Assembly (NCBI GenBank): GCA_002687795.1
Contig: NZBG01000003.1
Location: 29,089 to 93,088, forward strand
From: Candidatus Woesearchaeota archaeon
Lineage (GTDB): Archaea > Nanobdellota > Nanobdellia > Woesearchaeales > GCA-2687795
Length of the DNA: 64,000 nucleotides
Direction of reading: 5' to 3'
Below the pieces are notes generated by a model, which was not told the origin of the DNA, made no database searches, and saw only the letters and a list, made by a program, of their open reading frames with translations. A program made the translations under genes and the position numbers. Shown piece after piece: positions 17,345 through 25,857 of the stretch. Each line of letters opens with the position of its first letter. Position 1 is the stretch's first letter.

Positions 17345-18574
17345 ATGTCTGACATAGCTATACTTCCAATCAGGGCTAATGATGGCTTTGCCTTAAAGCT
17401 TGAAAGAAACTTCAGGGGCCTTAAAGCCCAGAACATAAAAAGGATTGAAGTAATCAACAGAAGGTTCAGCGATGGTGAATACAATCCTGTAATAATAGAA
17501 GAAAACGTTGAAGAAGGAAAGCCTGAAAAGAAATGCAAACACAAGAAGGTTTACCTTGTATGGACAATCACCAACCAGATAACCCCAACTGAAAACTTTG
17601 CGAGAGTCCTTCTTTTAGCGGATGCAGCATACAGGGAAGGAGCAGAGGAAGTCAATCTTATAATTGCCTATCACTACTTCAACCGCCAGGACATTGACCC
17701 CACCCTGATCTACTCCCTTCAATCAGAAAAAGATGATGAAAAGAAGGAAAAGCAGATAGACAAACTCATGAAGATGATTGGCCAGCCATTCAGCCTTAAA
17801 GTTCTAATCAACCATTTTTATCATGCAGGAATAAAGAAGGTTATAACCATTGAAGACCACTCTGACAGGACCCATAATCTATATGAAGAATCTTATAACT
17901 CAAAAGATGTTTACTACAACCTTGACCCTACTCCGGTCTATGCTCATTATATCCTGAACATACTGAAAGAAGACATTGACATTGGAAAGCAAGGGGAGAA
18001 CCTCATCCTGTTAGGCCCTGACAAAGGCTCCTGGGAAATGCTTGAAAAGATTTACAACCTTCTTGGCCTAAAGAATGTAAAAAAGGTATTCTTTGACAAA
18101 AGCAGAATAAAGGAGAACGATCCTGAGCAGATAAAGTCTGTTATCAAATCAGAGATGAGCGATGTTCCTGACTTCAAAGACAAGATAATCATAGGCAGGG
18201 ATGATATTGGCGATACATTAGGCACTTTTACAAAAAGCCTTGAACTTGTTTATGGGCAGAAGCCAAAATATATCTTTGGCTTTATCTCCCATCTGATCCT
18301 GCCGTATCCCGAGGCTTACTCAAGGATATACAGGAGCAAGCTAAACCTAGTGGGCCTGAACACCCACCCCAACCTGATATACCAGTCAGAGATCGGCATA
18401 CCCCAGATAACAATCCTTGACATCACGAAATACTTTGCAGAAGCAATAATCAAATGCGTTGAAAAATCAAAACCCGTTGAAGAAGTGTTCAGATTCACCA
18501 AAGACAACTTAGACGAAGCAGGCCTTCTTTACAAGATACAGAAGAAAGGTGAGCTTGAGAGGTTTTCTGGATAA
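17345..18574 (+). CDS. PRPP synthetase-like protein, copy 1
   Basis: 409 aa, longer than usual ribose-phosphate pyrophosphokinases (about 290-320 aa). Family landmarks: FSDGEYNP near 40, IAYHYFNRQDIDP (near 112-124) in place of the PYxRQD motif, and TIEDHSDRTHN with the catalytic-region His near 170. The PRPP loop reads DDIGDTLGT (near 287-295), where the usual TGGT is TLGT. An insertion of charged residues follows the RQD motif. Makes PRPP from ribose-5-P and ATP if active. A paralogue follows 93 nt later; each copy keeps motifs the other has altered. Confidence 0.8.
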   Translation: MSDIAILPIRANDGFALKLERNFRGLKAQNIKRIEVINRRFSDGEYNPVIIEENVEEGKPEKKCKHKKVYLVWTITNQITPTENFARVLLLADAAYREGAEEVNLIIAYHYFNRQDIDPTLIYSLQSEKDDEKKEKQIDKLMKMIGQPFSLKVLINHFYHAGIKKVITIEDHSDRTHNLYEESYNSKDVYYNLDPTPVYAHYILNILKEDIDIGKQGENLILLGPDKGSWEMLEKIYNLLGLKNVKKVFFDKSRIKENDPEQIKSVIKSEMSDVPDFKDKIIIGRDDIGDTLGTFTKSLELVYGQKPKYIFGFISHLILPYPEAYSRIYRSKLNLVGLNTHPNLIYQSEIGIPQITILDITKYFAEAIIKCVEKSKPVEEVFRFTKDNLDEAGLLYKIQKKGELERFSG

Positions 18575-18667
18575 ATATCCTTTGAAATAGTTTTTTGGTT
18601 CTATCGGTTAGAATAATTAGGTTGGAGAAGATAAAAGTATAAAAATAAACAGTTTTATGTTTTATGT

Positions 18668-20044
18668 ATGTCTGATACTTTAGTAGCTCATATCTTAGAT
18701 AATGACCAACTTGCTATAAAGCTTGGACAAGAGTTCTGGCGCTCTTTTGATATACCTGGTACCAATAGAGATAGTACTGTTGAGGATTACTTACTGGCTC
18801 ATCCTTTGCTGATTAATGAACACTTTAAATATGATGAATATAGGCCTATAGTTGACGCTGTGACAAGGGAAAGCTTGGCTCATCCAGAGCAAGGTAGATG
18901 TGAAGGAAAAGTAGTTTACTTAGTATGGGGCATAACAAGCAGAATAAGTCCTCAAGAAGGGGAATCAATGATTAGATATGCTGCTGATGCTTTGTACAGA
19001 GAAAGGGCCAAAGAGGTTAATTTAATCACTTACCTTTTCAAAGGCAGACAAGACATGGATCCTGCCCTAAGATTTAATAAAAAAAGATTTAGTGGAAAAA
19101 GTCCAGATGAGGTTAAAAAACTAGAGGAAAAGTTAGAGAGTATAAAAGGAGAATCCTTTAGCTTGGAGGTTATGCTTCAGGGTCTTTTTCAGAGTGGAAT
19201 CAGAAATATAATAACATTAAACGCACATTCTTATGAGAGCACAAAACGAGTGTTAAGGAGAGTTTTTAATTGGTATAAAGTGTTTGGTGAAGAACATGGA
19301 TTGCCTAATTCTCCAAGTATAGATAAAATATTTTATGATATTGATTCTATGCCAATATTTGCACATTATATTAAGTATAATCTGAGTAGGGTTTTGGATT
19401 TTGGTGATGAAGGAGAAAATCTTGTTCTTTTATCTCTAGATAAGGGGGATTGGGGAAGAACTGATATGGTATATGATCTTTTGGGTTTGAAGAATATGTT
19501 AGTATTATATCTTGATAAAGATAGAGAAATACCTGATGATCCTAGTAATTTGAGCTGCCTTATTGATCATATAAGAACTAAAGATGGTCGTATAGATTGT
19601 AAGGATATAGAAGATGTTAGGCAGGTAACTAATATTTCGGGTAAGATCCTTTTGCTGCCAGATGATATAATCAACACAGGGGGAACAATTTTCGAGCCGC
19701 TTCATCTTTTTAGTGATGGAATGCCTGAATATGTTTTTGCCTTTGCCCCTAATTCAACTCTACCACCAAGAACAGGTGTATACAAAAAGATTTATGATAA
19801 CAGAGTAAATATTGTAACATCTGATTCACATCCAAATCTGCAAACTCATAGGGAAAGAGGAGCTACCCAGATTACAGTATTAAGCTTTGCAAAATATTTT
19901 GCAGATATTATAAGAAGTTATGTGAGCAAATCAAGACCATTGCCTTCTTCATTGTTTACGCCTGGAAATCTAGAAGAAGTAGGTAATCTTTATGAGATTG
20001 TAACAAAAGGGAGAGAATTTGTTCCTTATAGGATTGGAGAGTAG
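18668..20044 (+). CDS. PRPP synthetase-like protein, copy 2
   Basis: 458 aa, clearly related to the preceding gene along its whole length (YLVWGITSRISP, GRQDMDP, AHYI, SHPNL in matching positions). Here the PRPP loop is canonical, DDIINTGGT (near 333-341), but the DxH catalytic region is TLNAHS (near 183-188), with Asn at a normally acidic place. It carries an extra N-terminal segment of about 40 residues and lower similarity to standard enzymes. Could be a regulatory or complementary subunit of a heteromer with copy 1, as PRPP synthetase-associated proteins are in eukaryotes; that is inference. Confidence 0.75.
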   Translation: MSDTLVAHILDNDQLAIKLGQEFWRSFDIPGTNRDSTVEDYLLAHPLLINEHFKYDEYRPIVDAVTRESLAHPEQGRCEGKVVYLVWGITSRISPQEGESMIRYAADALYRERAKEVNLITYLFKGRQDMDPALRFNKKRFSGKSPDEVKKLEEKLESIKGESFSLEVMLQGLFQSGIRNIITLNAHSYESTKRVLRRVFNWYKVFGEEHGLPNSPSIDKIFYDIDSMPIFAHYIKYNLSRVLDFGDEGENLVLLSLDKGDWGRTDMVYDLLGLKNMLVLYLDKDREIPDDPSNLSCLIDHIRTKDGRIDCKDIEDVRQVTNISGKILLLPDDIINTGGTIFEPLHLFSDGMPEYVFAFAPNSTLPPRTGVYKKIYDNRVNIVTSDSHPNLQTHRERGATQITVLSFAKYFADIIRSYVSKSRPLPSSLFTPGNLEEVGNLYEIVTKGREFVPYRIGE

Positions 20045-20048
20045 TTAT

Positions 20049-21536
20049 TTAACCACCAACCTGCCTCTTCACATCCTCCCCAACCTTCTTCCCAAGCACA
20101 GAAATAAGTTTACTAACGCTCGCCCTCTTAACATCACCTAAATCCTTAATCCCATAAAAATAAAGCTTTCTCGCCCTTGCCCTTCCGATGCCCTCCAGCC
20201 TTACCAAAGGCAACAGCTGCTCCTTAACACCATACTTGAGCCTTAACCTTAACTTAATCAATTCCTTCACCGGAGGCCTTGGCTTCATCAGCTTAGCAAT
20301 CTCCTCAGCTGCATACAAAAGCCAGTCAGCTCTCTCAAGCTTAACTCTTATCTCACCAGGCCTTATCCCAAACTCCTCCAGCAAAGTTTCCTCATCCTTC
20401 TCATTAACCCATTCCTCAAACACCATTGCAGTCTTAACCGCTCTCTGGAAACCATCATAAAAAGGCTCATAACAATTAGGCACACTCATCAGCAACTCAT
20501 CTGAATGCTTTAACAGAACCTTGTCTATCATCTCCTCATCCTTTACCCTAACGCTCAGCAAAGGCCTCATCTCCAAGGTGTTAGACAACACCAAAAGCAA
20601 TGAAAGCGACCTTGTTTCTTCCTTTGCCCTCTTAAGGCATCCAATAACAAAATCAGCAGTATAAGGGTCAATATAAAGCTCAGCAACCCTCTTCCCAATA
20701 ATAGAAGCTTTATACTTATTATTCTCCAGATCAAGGGCAGACTGGAAATCCTCTGAGCCTGCGCTGCTCTCAATAAACCCCCAATCTAAAAGTAAGCCAA
20801 TCATCTTATGGATTATCACTCTTAGCTTCTCCATATCCCTGAACTGGAACGCCCAGAACGTCTTCTTAAAAAATCCGATTATCTCTTTCTCGTCCCTGAC
20901 ATAACCTGTAGCTATCAAAGAAAGCAGATAAGTTCTCAAAGCAGGCTCAACCGCCAGCTTAGAATAGATATCCTCAGGCTCCCCTGAAATATACAATTCA
21001 TGGATCTTCTTCTTATGAGATTCATTATTAGCAACAACAATAGCCTCTCCATGCTCATCATAGCCAGGCCTTCCGGCTCTCCCAGCCATTTGGTAATACT
21101 CCAGCACAGGTATCCAGTCCAAACCTCTTCCACCATACCTTCTAAGCTCTTTAATGATTGCCCTGAAAGCAGGAATATTGATGCCCATGGCAAGCGTTGG
21201 CGTGGCGCAAATAACCTTAACAAGCTTATTCCTGAAAGCATTTTCAATCAATTCCTTCTGCTTCCCGACAAGCCCAGCATGATGATATGCAATCCCTTTC
21301 TTAACGCACTTAGCAAGCCTCTCGCACTGCATAGTAGGCCTTGACAAAGCCTTTAACACCTGCCTTGACAAATCCCCCAGCTCTTTACTTGATTCCTTAA
21401 TCACCTTTGAAATATCCTCAGCAGCCTTCTCTGCCGAACGTTTAGTATTAGCAAACACAAGGCACTGTTTCTCATGCCTTAAAGTATCCAGAACAAGGTC
21501 TATGGCGCCGTCATTTGTTGGTGTAAGGATTTTCAT
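20049..21536 (-). CDS. Hel308-like helicase lacking the first RecA domain
   Basis: 495 aa, against about 700 for full Hel308. Starts at MKILTPT, just before RecA domain 2 (QCLVFANTKRSAEKAAEDI). It contains motif IV-VI features HHAGL, ATPTLAMGINIP and QMAGRAGRPG, then the winged helix, ratchet and C-terminal HhH (LEGIGRARARKLYFYG). Walker A and DExH are absent, so it cannot hydrolyse ATP alone. The ATG is 18 nt after the 3' end of tRNA-Ile on the same strand, with only a T run between and no TATA of its own. Either a remnant cut off by recombination at the tRNA gene, or the C-terminal half of a split helicase. Confidence 0.85.
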   Translation of the reverse strand: MKILTPTNDGAIDLVLDTLRHEKQCLVFANTKRSAEKAAEDISKVIKESSKELGDLSRQVLKALSRPTMQCERLAKCVKKGIAYHHAGLVGKQKELIENAFRNKLVKVICATPTLAMGINIPAFRAIIKELRRYGGRGLDWIPVLEYYQMAGRAGRPGYDEHGEAIVVANNESHKKKIHELYISGEPEDIYSKLAVEPALRTYLLSLIATGYVRDEKEIIGFFKKTFWAFQFRDMEKLRVIIHKMIGLLLDWGFIESSAGSEDFQSALDLENNKYKASIIGKRVAELYIDPYTADFVIGCLKRAKEETRSLSLLLVLSNTLEMRPLLSVRVKDEEMIDKVLLKHSDELLMSVPNCYEPFYDGFQRAVKTAMVFEEWVNEKDEETLLEEFGIRPGEIRVKLERADWLLYAAEEIAKLMKPRPPVKELIKLRLRLKYGVKEQLLPLVRLEGIGRARARKLYFYGIKDLGDVKRASVSKLISVLGKKVGEDVKRQVGG

Positions 21537-21554
21537 GTTAGAGAAGATAAAAAA

Positions 21555-21667
21555 TGGGCCCGCGGAGACTTTCAAACCATCAATGGCTTTTGAACTCCGG
21601 ACCTCACGATCTCTGCGATGCATGACATATATCAGTCGTGCGCACCACCAGACTATGCTACGGGCCC
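21555..21667 (-). tRNA. tRNA-Ile (anticodon GAT) with two introns
   Basis: 113 nt between acceptor ends GGGCCCG and CGGGCCC with discriminator A. The anticodon stem CACGA/TCGTG encloses CTGATA, a 19-nt insert, then A; splicing gives the normal loop CTGATAA with a 37/38 intron. The T-stem CGGAG/CTCCG encloses TTCAAA, a 20-nt insert, then T. A helix TTCA/TGAA with 3-nt bulges AAA and AGT predicts splicing to the standard loop TTCAAAT, that is an intron at 59/60. A T6 run follows the 3' end. Confidence 0.88.
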
Positions 21668-21764
21668 ATAAAAAATAGATTTATATAGCGATTTATATAT
21701 TTTTTCGTAACATTTATAAATATTCTATCTGTATATAAAACTTAGCTAAAAAAAGAGGTGCCAA

Positions 21765-22298
21765 ATGGTCAGAGATTATGAGCTTCTGCCTGGAAAAGAC
21801 ATAGCAAGAATAAAGAAGGAATTAGGAGAACTAAAAGGTTCCGGGCTTTCTGCAGAAAAGATTGAAACATTAAACAGAAATCTAGGCGAATTGATAGATA
21901 TTATAAAGGTTGCCAGCGACCAGATGAAGCTTGAAGAAACTGACCCTTACTCACACAAGCTTGACCAGGTCATTGAAAAGCTTGACAAGCTGATTTATGA
22001 GAATAAAGAGATAGCCGAAGGCATAATTGCAGTTGCAGACCTAGTAAAAAAACCCAAAGAAACCCCTCACCATAAACCGCCTATGGGAACGCAGCCTCAT
22101 CCAATGCCTCCTCCATTAAACCAGCCACCATCTCCTCAAAATCAGCCGCCTGGCCCAATGCCTCCGTTACCAGCCCCATTACCTCCAATAACCCCACCGC
22201 CAGGTCCTCAGCAAACAGGTCCTGTTCCAATACCACCTTTACAACCTATTGGAAAACCGGAAAAGAAACCAAAAAAACTCTTTGGCTTATTCAAATAA
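21765..22298 (+). CDS. coiled-coil protein with proline-rich tail
   Basis: 177 aa, not recognised. Residues 1-105 are helical and charged, with heptad-like pattern (LGELIDIIKVASDQMKLEE). Residues 106-165 are strongly proline-rich with repeated PP, PPL and QPP elements, and the last ten are basic (KKPKKLFGLFK). No signal peptide or membrane segment. Start supported by a Shine-Dalgarno AGAGGTG (21754-21760) and TATA GTATATAAAA. The next small gene starts three bases after its stop. Possibly a scaffold or membrane-associated adaptor; no function can be assigned. Confidence 0.7.
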   Translation: MVRDYELLPGKDIARIKKELGELKGSGLSAEKIETLNRNLGELIDIIKVASDQMKLEETDPYSHKLDQVIEKLDKLIYENKEIAEGIIAVADLVKKPKETPHHKPPMGTQPHPMPPPLNQPPSPQNQPPGPMPPLPAPLPPITPPPGPQQTGPVPIPPLQPIGKPEKKPKKLFGLFK

Positions 22299-22301
22299 AC
22301 A

Positions 22302-22517
22302 ATGAACAGATTAATTCTTTCGGACAATGAGATTAACCCCATCAAATTAAGATTCTTTTTATCACATCTCAGAGCCCCAACCGAACCAGAAGCGCCAGTG
22401 CCAGCAAAAAAGCTAAGCAAAGTAGATATTAAGAAGCTACGCAAAAGAGTTTCATCCTTAAAGAGGCAGATTAGCAAGATTAAGAAGAAAAAGAATACAA
22501 AAAGAAAGAAAAAATAA
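22302..22517 (+). CDS. small basic coiled-coil protein
   Basis: 71 aa, three bases after the preceding gene, so probably translated from the same mRNA. The second half is a basic helix (DIKKLRKRVSSLKRQISKI) ending in a lysine/arginine run, typical of nucleic-acid-contacting tails. The N-terminal half includes LRFFLSHLRAPTEPEAPVPA. Not recognised. Lysine-run ORFs in AT-rich DNA can be chance, but spacing and composition support a real gene. Confidence 0.55.
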   Translation: MNRLILSDNEINPIKLRFFLSHLRAPTEPEAPVPAKKLSKVDIKKLRKRVSSLKRQISKIKKKKNTKRKKK

Positions 22518-22558
22518 AAACAGCAACTTTTATAAATCACAATACAACAATATTTCTA

Positions 22559-22903
22559 ATGAAAACAAAACCACTTCTTCCAAGCTTAAGAGAAAAAAAG
22601 AGATACCTGGTGTTCCAGATATTATCAAGATCCCCTCTTAAATCTTCTGAAAGCGTTATCAAAAGCATTTACTCGGGATGCCTAAAATTCTTTGGAGAAT
22701 TAGGGTTTGCAAAAGCAGCCCCAATGTTCCTGAAAGACAAATACAATCCCAAATCACAGAAAGGTATCATAAAAATAAACAATAAATATATAAACCACTT
22801 AAAGGCTATACTAACACTTGTAAACAAAGTAGACAAGCAGGATGTTATAATAAGCTCATTAGGGGTTTCAGGTATACTAAAAAAAGCTGAAAAAATAATC
22901 TAA
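22559..22903 (+). CDS. rnp2: RNase P protein component 2 (Pop5)
   Basis: 114 aa, the usual Pop5 size. The start KPLLPSLREKKRYLVFQIL matches the conserved N-terminus, and the end VSGILKKAEKII matches the family's GVSGTIKK pattern. Pop5 supports the catalytic RNase P RNA in tRNA 5' processing. A TATA (TTTATAAAT, about 22528) gives a leaderless start. It opens the conserved archaeal block Pop5-proteasome-SBDS-exosome. Confidence 0.9.
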   Translation: MKTKPLLPSLREKKRYLVFQILSRSPLKSSESVIKSIYSGCLKFFGELGFAKAAPMFLKDKYNPKSQKGIIKINNKYINHLKAILTLVNKVDKQDVIISSLGVSGILKKAEKII

Positions 22904-22918
22904 AAAGGTGATTCAAAA

Positions 22919-23656
22919 ATGCAACCAATGCCGCATCAATTAATGGGTTATGACAGGGCCATAACAATGTTCAGCCCTGACGGAAGACTGTTACAGGTAG
23001 AATATGCTAAAAAGACTGTTAAACAGGGTTCAACCGCAATAGGAATCGTTTGTTCTGATGGTGTCTTATTAGTAACTGACAAAAGGATTGTTGACAGCCT
23101 GATCATACCGGAATCAGTTGAAAAAACATTCCAGATAGATGAGCATATAGGCGCAAGCGCTTCAGGAATCTTATCCGATGCAAGAGTTTTGATAGAAAAC
23201 GCGCAAAATAAAGCGCAGCAGCATAGGTTAACATATGATTCTGAGATAGATGTTCTTAGCGTTGTTAAGGCCATCTGCGACCTAAAGCAAATCTGCACCC
23301 AAAGCGCAGGGCTAAGGCCTTTTGGTGTTAGCATTCTAATAGCCGGCGTTGACGCTAATGGCCCAAGGCTGTTTGAAACCGACCCAACAGGAATCTATTT
23401 CCAATACAAAGCAAGCGTTATCGGTGAAGGGGAAACAGAGATCGAGGAAATGCTCCACAAGCAATACAAGGAAACATTAACAATCGAAGACGCCTTAAAA
23501 ATAATAATCAGGGCTCTTGCCAAGATTCTTGACAAGAACTTTGATGCTGCCAGGATTGATGCAGCTTACATAAGAACAAATGAAAGAAAGTTTAAAAAAA
23601 TCCCAAAGCTCAGTATAGAAAAGCTTCTTAAAGAAGTTAAAAGGCAAAAAAAGTAG
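22919..23656 (+). CDS. psmA: proteasome alpha subunit
   Basis: 245 aa. The N-terminal gate and alpha signature GYDRAITMFSPDGRLLQVEY (residues 9-28) is diagnostic. It lacks the N-terminal threonine of beta subunits, as expected, and forms the outer rings of the 20S core. Start ATG is preceded by AAGGTGA (Shine-Dalgarno) after the rnp2 stop, 15 nt away. The gap to the SBDS gene is 17 nt. Confidence 0.97.
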   Translation: MQPMPHQLMGYDRAITMFSPDGRLLQVEYAKKTVKQGSTAIGIVCSDGVLLVTDKRIVDSLIIPESVEKTFQIDEHIGASASGILSDARVLIENAQNKAQQHRLTYDSEIDVLSVVKAICDLKQICTQSAGLRPFGVSILIAGVDANGPRLFETDPTGIYFQYKASVIGEGETEIEEMLHKQYKETLTIEDALKIIIRALAKILDKNFDAARIDAAYIRTNERKFKKIPKLSIEKLLKEVKRQKK

Positions 23657-23673
23657 AAATCCTCATTTCCCAA

Positions 23674-24393
23674 ATGGTTGGAACAACATATGATAAGGAA
23701 AGAGTTTCTCTTGACACAGCCAAACTTAGAAAAGAAGGGAAGGATTTTGAGGTATGTGTTGATCCTGATAAAGCCCTTAGCCTTAAGCATGGGGAAAATA
23801 TTGATATAAAAGATGTTCTGGTGGCTGAAAAGATATTCTCTGATGCAAAAAAAGGCCTTGAAGCTTCTGAAAAGGAAATTGAGCAGGTATTTGGCACATC
23901 AGACATCTTTGAAGTTGCTGGGATAATAGTAAAAAAGGGAGAAATTCCCTTAACAACCGAGTACAAGAACAAGCTAAGAGAACAGAAAAGGAAACAAATC
24001 ATACAGATTATCCACAGGAACGGCGTTGACCCAAAAACGCATATTCCACATCCTATAGCCAGAATAGAAAACGCCATAGAAGCTGCAAAGGTGCATATAG
24101 ATGAGCATAAGCCTGTTCAGGCCCAGGTACAGGATATTCTAAAGAAAATAAGGATAATACTCCCAATTAGGTTTGAAATTAAGGAAATCGCCGTAAAAAT
24201 ACCAGCCAGTTATGCCCCAAAATCTTACCCAATCCTGAAATCCTTTGGAAGGCTATTAAAAGATGAATGGCAAAAAGATGGCAGCCTTGTGGCTGTAATT
24301 GAGCTTCCTGGGGGCTTAGAAGAGGACTTTCATCAAAAACTGAACGCATTATGCCACGGTGAAGTGGAAAGTAAGGTATTAAATACAAAGTAG
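23674..24393 (+). CDS. ribosome maturation protein SBDS
   Basis: 239 aa, the three-domain SBDS/Sdo1 family. Conserved stretches: DKALSLKHGENIDIKDVLVA, QVFGTSDIFEVAG, and RNGVDPKTHIPHPIARIENA. With EF-2-like GTPase it releases the anti-association factor aIF6 from nascent large subunits. Genomic linkage with the exosome and proteasome alpha is conserved in archaea and is present here. Confidence 0.95.
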   Translation: MVGTTYDKERVSLDTAKLRKEGKDFEVCVDPDKALSLKHGENIDIKDVLVAEKIFSDAKKGLEASEKEIEQVFGTSDIFEVAGIIVKKGEIPLTTEYKNKLREQKRKQIIQIIHRNGVDPKTHIPHPIARIENAIEAAKVHIDEHKPVQAQVQDILKKIRIILPIRFEIKEIAVKIPASYAPKSYPILKSFGRLLKDEWQKDGSLVAVIELPGGLEEDFHQKLNALCHGEVESKVLNTK

Positions 24394-24484
24394 AAAGCTT
24401 TAAAAAGAGGCAATTTTTCTCTGATTTTTAAAAAGATATATAAAGGGATAAGGATTTCCATACTATAAGAGAGAAGAAAAGGAA

Positions 24485-25180
24485 ATGAGTTTATTAAAAA
24501 AGGATAAGGAAATAGCAGTTCCAGGAGAAGTGTTAACAAAAGGCGAAGAATATTCTGCTGGTCAAGGCACTTACAAAGATAAGGATGAAATAGTTGCTTC
24601 TAGATTAGGTTTATTTGATGTAAGGGGAAAAATAATCAGTATACTGCCATTATCAGGCAAATATGTTCCCCTAAGAGGAGATGTTATAATAGGTGAAGTA
24701 GTGGATATATCATTCTCAGGATGGAGGGTTGAGACCAATTCAGCCTATTCCGCTATGCTTGGCGTTAAAGATGCAACATCAGAATTTATAAGCAAAGGAG
24801 CTGATCTAACAGAGTTTTATAATTTAGGAGACCATATTGCAACAAAGATCATAAATGTGACTTCTCAAAAATTGATAGATTTGACTATGAAAGGCCCTGG
24901 TCTGAGAAAGCTTATTGGGGGCAGGATAATCAGCGTTAACCCCTATAAAGTGCCAAGGATAATAGGGAAGATGGGTTCTATGGTCAATCTAATCAAGGAC
25001 CATACTAAGTGTATAATCACTGTTGGCCAAAATGGGTTAATATGGATTAATGGAGAGCCAAAAAACGAATTAATTGCTGTTAATACAATAAGAAAGATTG
25101 AAAGAGAAGCCCATACAAGCGGCTTGACTGACAAAATAAAGGAGTATTTAGAAAAATCTTATAAAAATGAAAAGGCCTGA
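24485..25180 (+). CDS. rrp4: exosome complex RNA-binding protein Rrp4
   Basis: 231 aa: N-terminal domain (VPGEVLTKGEEYSAGQGTY), S1 domain (near 60-140) and KH domain with GRIISVNPYKVPRIIGKMGS. Rrp4 caps the Rrp41-Rrp42 hexamer and feeds RNA to it. A TATA (GATATATAAAGG, near 24434) shows an internal promoter within the superoperon; a purine-rich AGAAAAGGA precedes the ATG. The 3' end overlaps rrp41 by 14 bases. Confidence 0.95.
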   Translation: MSLLKKDKEIAVPGEVLTKGEEYSAGQGTYKDKDEIVASRLGLFDVRGKIISILPLSGKYVPLRGDVIIGEVVDISFSGWRVETNSAYSAMLGVKDATSEFISKGADLTEFYNLGDHIATKIINVTSQKLIDLTMKGPGLRKLIGGRIISVNPYKVPRIIGKMGSMVNLIKDHTKCIITVGQNGLIWINGEPKNELIAVNTIRKIEREAHTSGLTDKIKEYLEKSYKNEKA

Positions 25181-25853
25181 TGGAAGAAATGTTGATGAAT
25201 TAAGGAAGATAGAGGCAAAGGCCGGCATAATCAAGAGAGCTGATGGCTCTGCTTCCTTTAAGATAGGCAATACTATTGCTTATGCAGCAGTTTACGGCCC
25301 AAGGAACCTTTACCCTAGATTTTTGCAAAACCCGGAAAAAGGAATTTTAAGATGCAATTACAATATGATGCCTTTTTCAGGCTCTGGCGAAAGGATAAGG
25401 CCAGGCTCAAGCAGAAGAAGCAAAGAGATATCTTTGGTTACTGAGAAAGCGCTTCTGCCCGTGATTAACCTTGGCGAATTTCCCAATTCAGTTATTGATA
25501 TTTTTATAGAATTCCCGCAGACAGATGCCGGCTCAAGATGCGCAGGCATTTGCGCTGCGTCAATTGCTTTAGCAGAAGCAGGTGTGCCAATGAAAGAGCT
25601 TGTTGCAGCTGTTGCTGTTGGCATTGTTAATGGTGAAGTAGTAGTTGACTTAAGCAAGGAAGAAGAAGATATGGATGGCGCTGTTGATATACCTATTGCC
25701 ATCACAACAAAATCTAATAATATAAGCCTTCTGCAGATGGACGGGATGATCAAGCAGGAGGACATCAAAAAAGCCATAGAACTGGGCAAAAAAGCAAGCC
25801 AAAAGATATTTGAGCTCCAGAAAAAGGCTATAAAGGATAAATATAACGTCTAA
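25167..25853 (+). CDS. rrp41: exosome subunit Rrp41 (catalytic RNase PH-like)
   Basis: 228 aa. RNase PH fold with MKRPDGRNVDELRKIEA at the start, the phosphate-binding stretch SGSGERIRPGSSRRSKEIS (near 71-89) and the conserved acidic segment DMDGAVDIPIA (near 168-178). Rrp41 carries phosphorolytic 3'-5' exonuclease activity in the archaeal exosome ring. Start within the rrp4 coding end; 4 nt before rrp42. Confidence 0.96.
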   Translation: MKRPDGRNVDELRKIEAKAGIIKRADGSASFKIGNTIAYAAVYGPRNLYPRFLQNPEKGILRCNYNMMPFSGSGERIRPGSSRRSKEISLVTEKALLPVINLGEFPNSVIDIFIEFPQTDAGSRCAGICAASIALAEAGVPMKELVAAVAVGIVNGEVVVDLSKEEEDMDGAVDIPIAITTKSNNISLLQMDGMIKQEDIKKAIELGKKASQKIFELQKKAIKDKYNV

Positions 25854-25857
25854 TAAA

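Noticed and set aside
17335..17352. Mini-ORF of five codons overlapping the start of the first PRPP-synthetase-like gene
   Set aside because: Too short, no hairpin and no composition bias. It may only reflect alternative leaderless start choice.
21537..21623. N-terminal extension of the Hel308-like protein upstream of 21536
   Set aside because: The frame is open only because it reads through the tRNA-Ile gene; the residues have no relation to Hel308.
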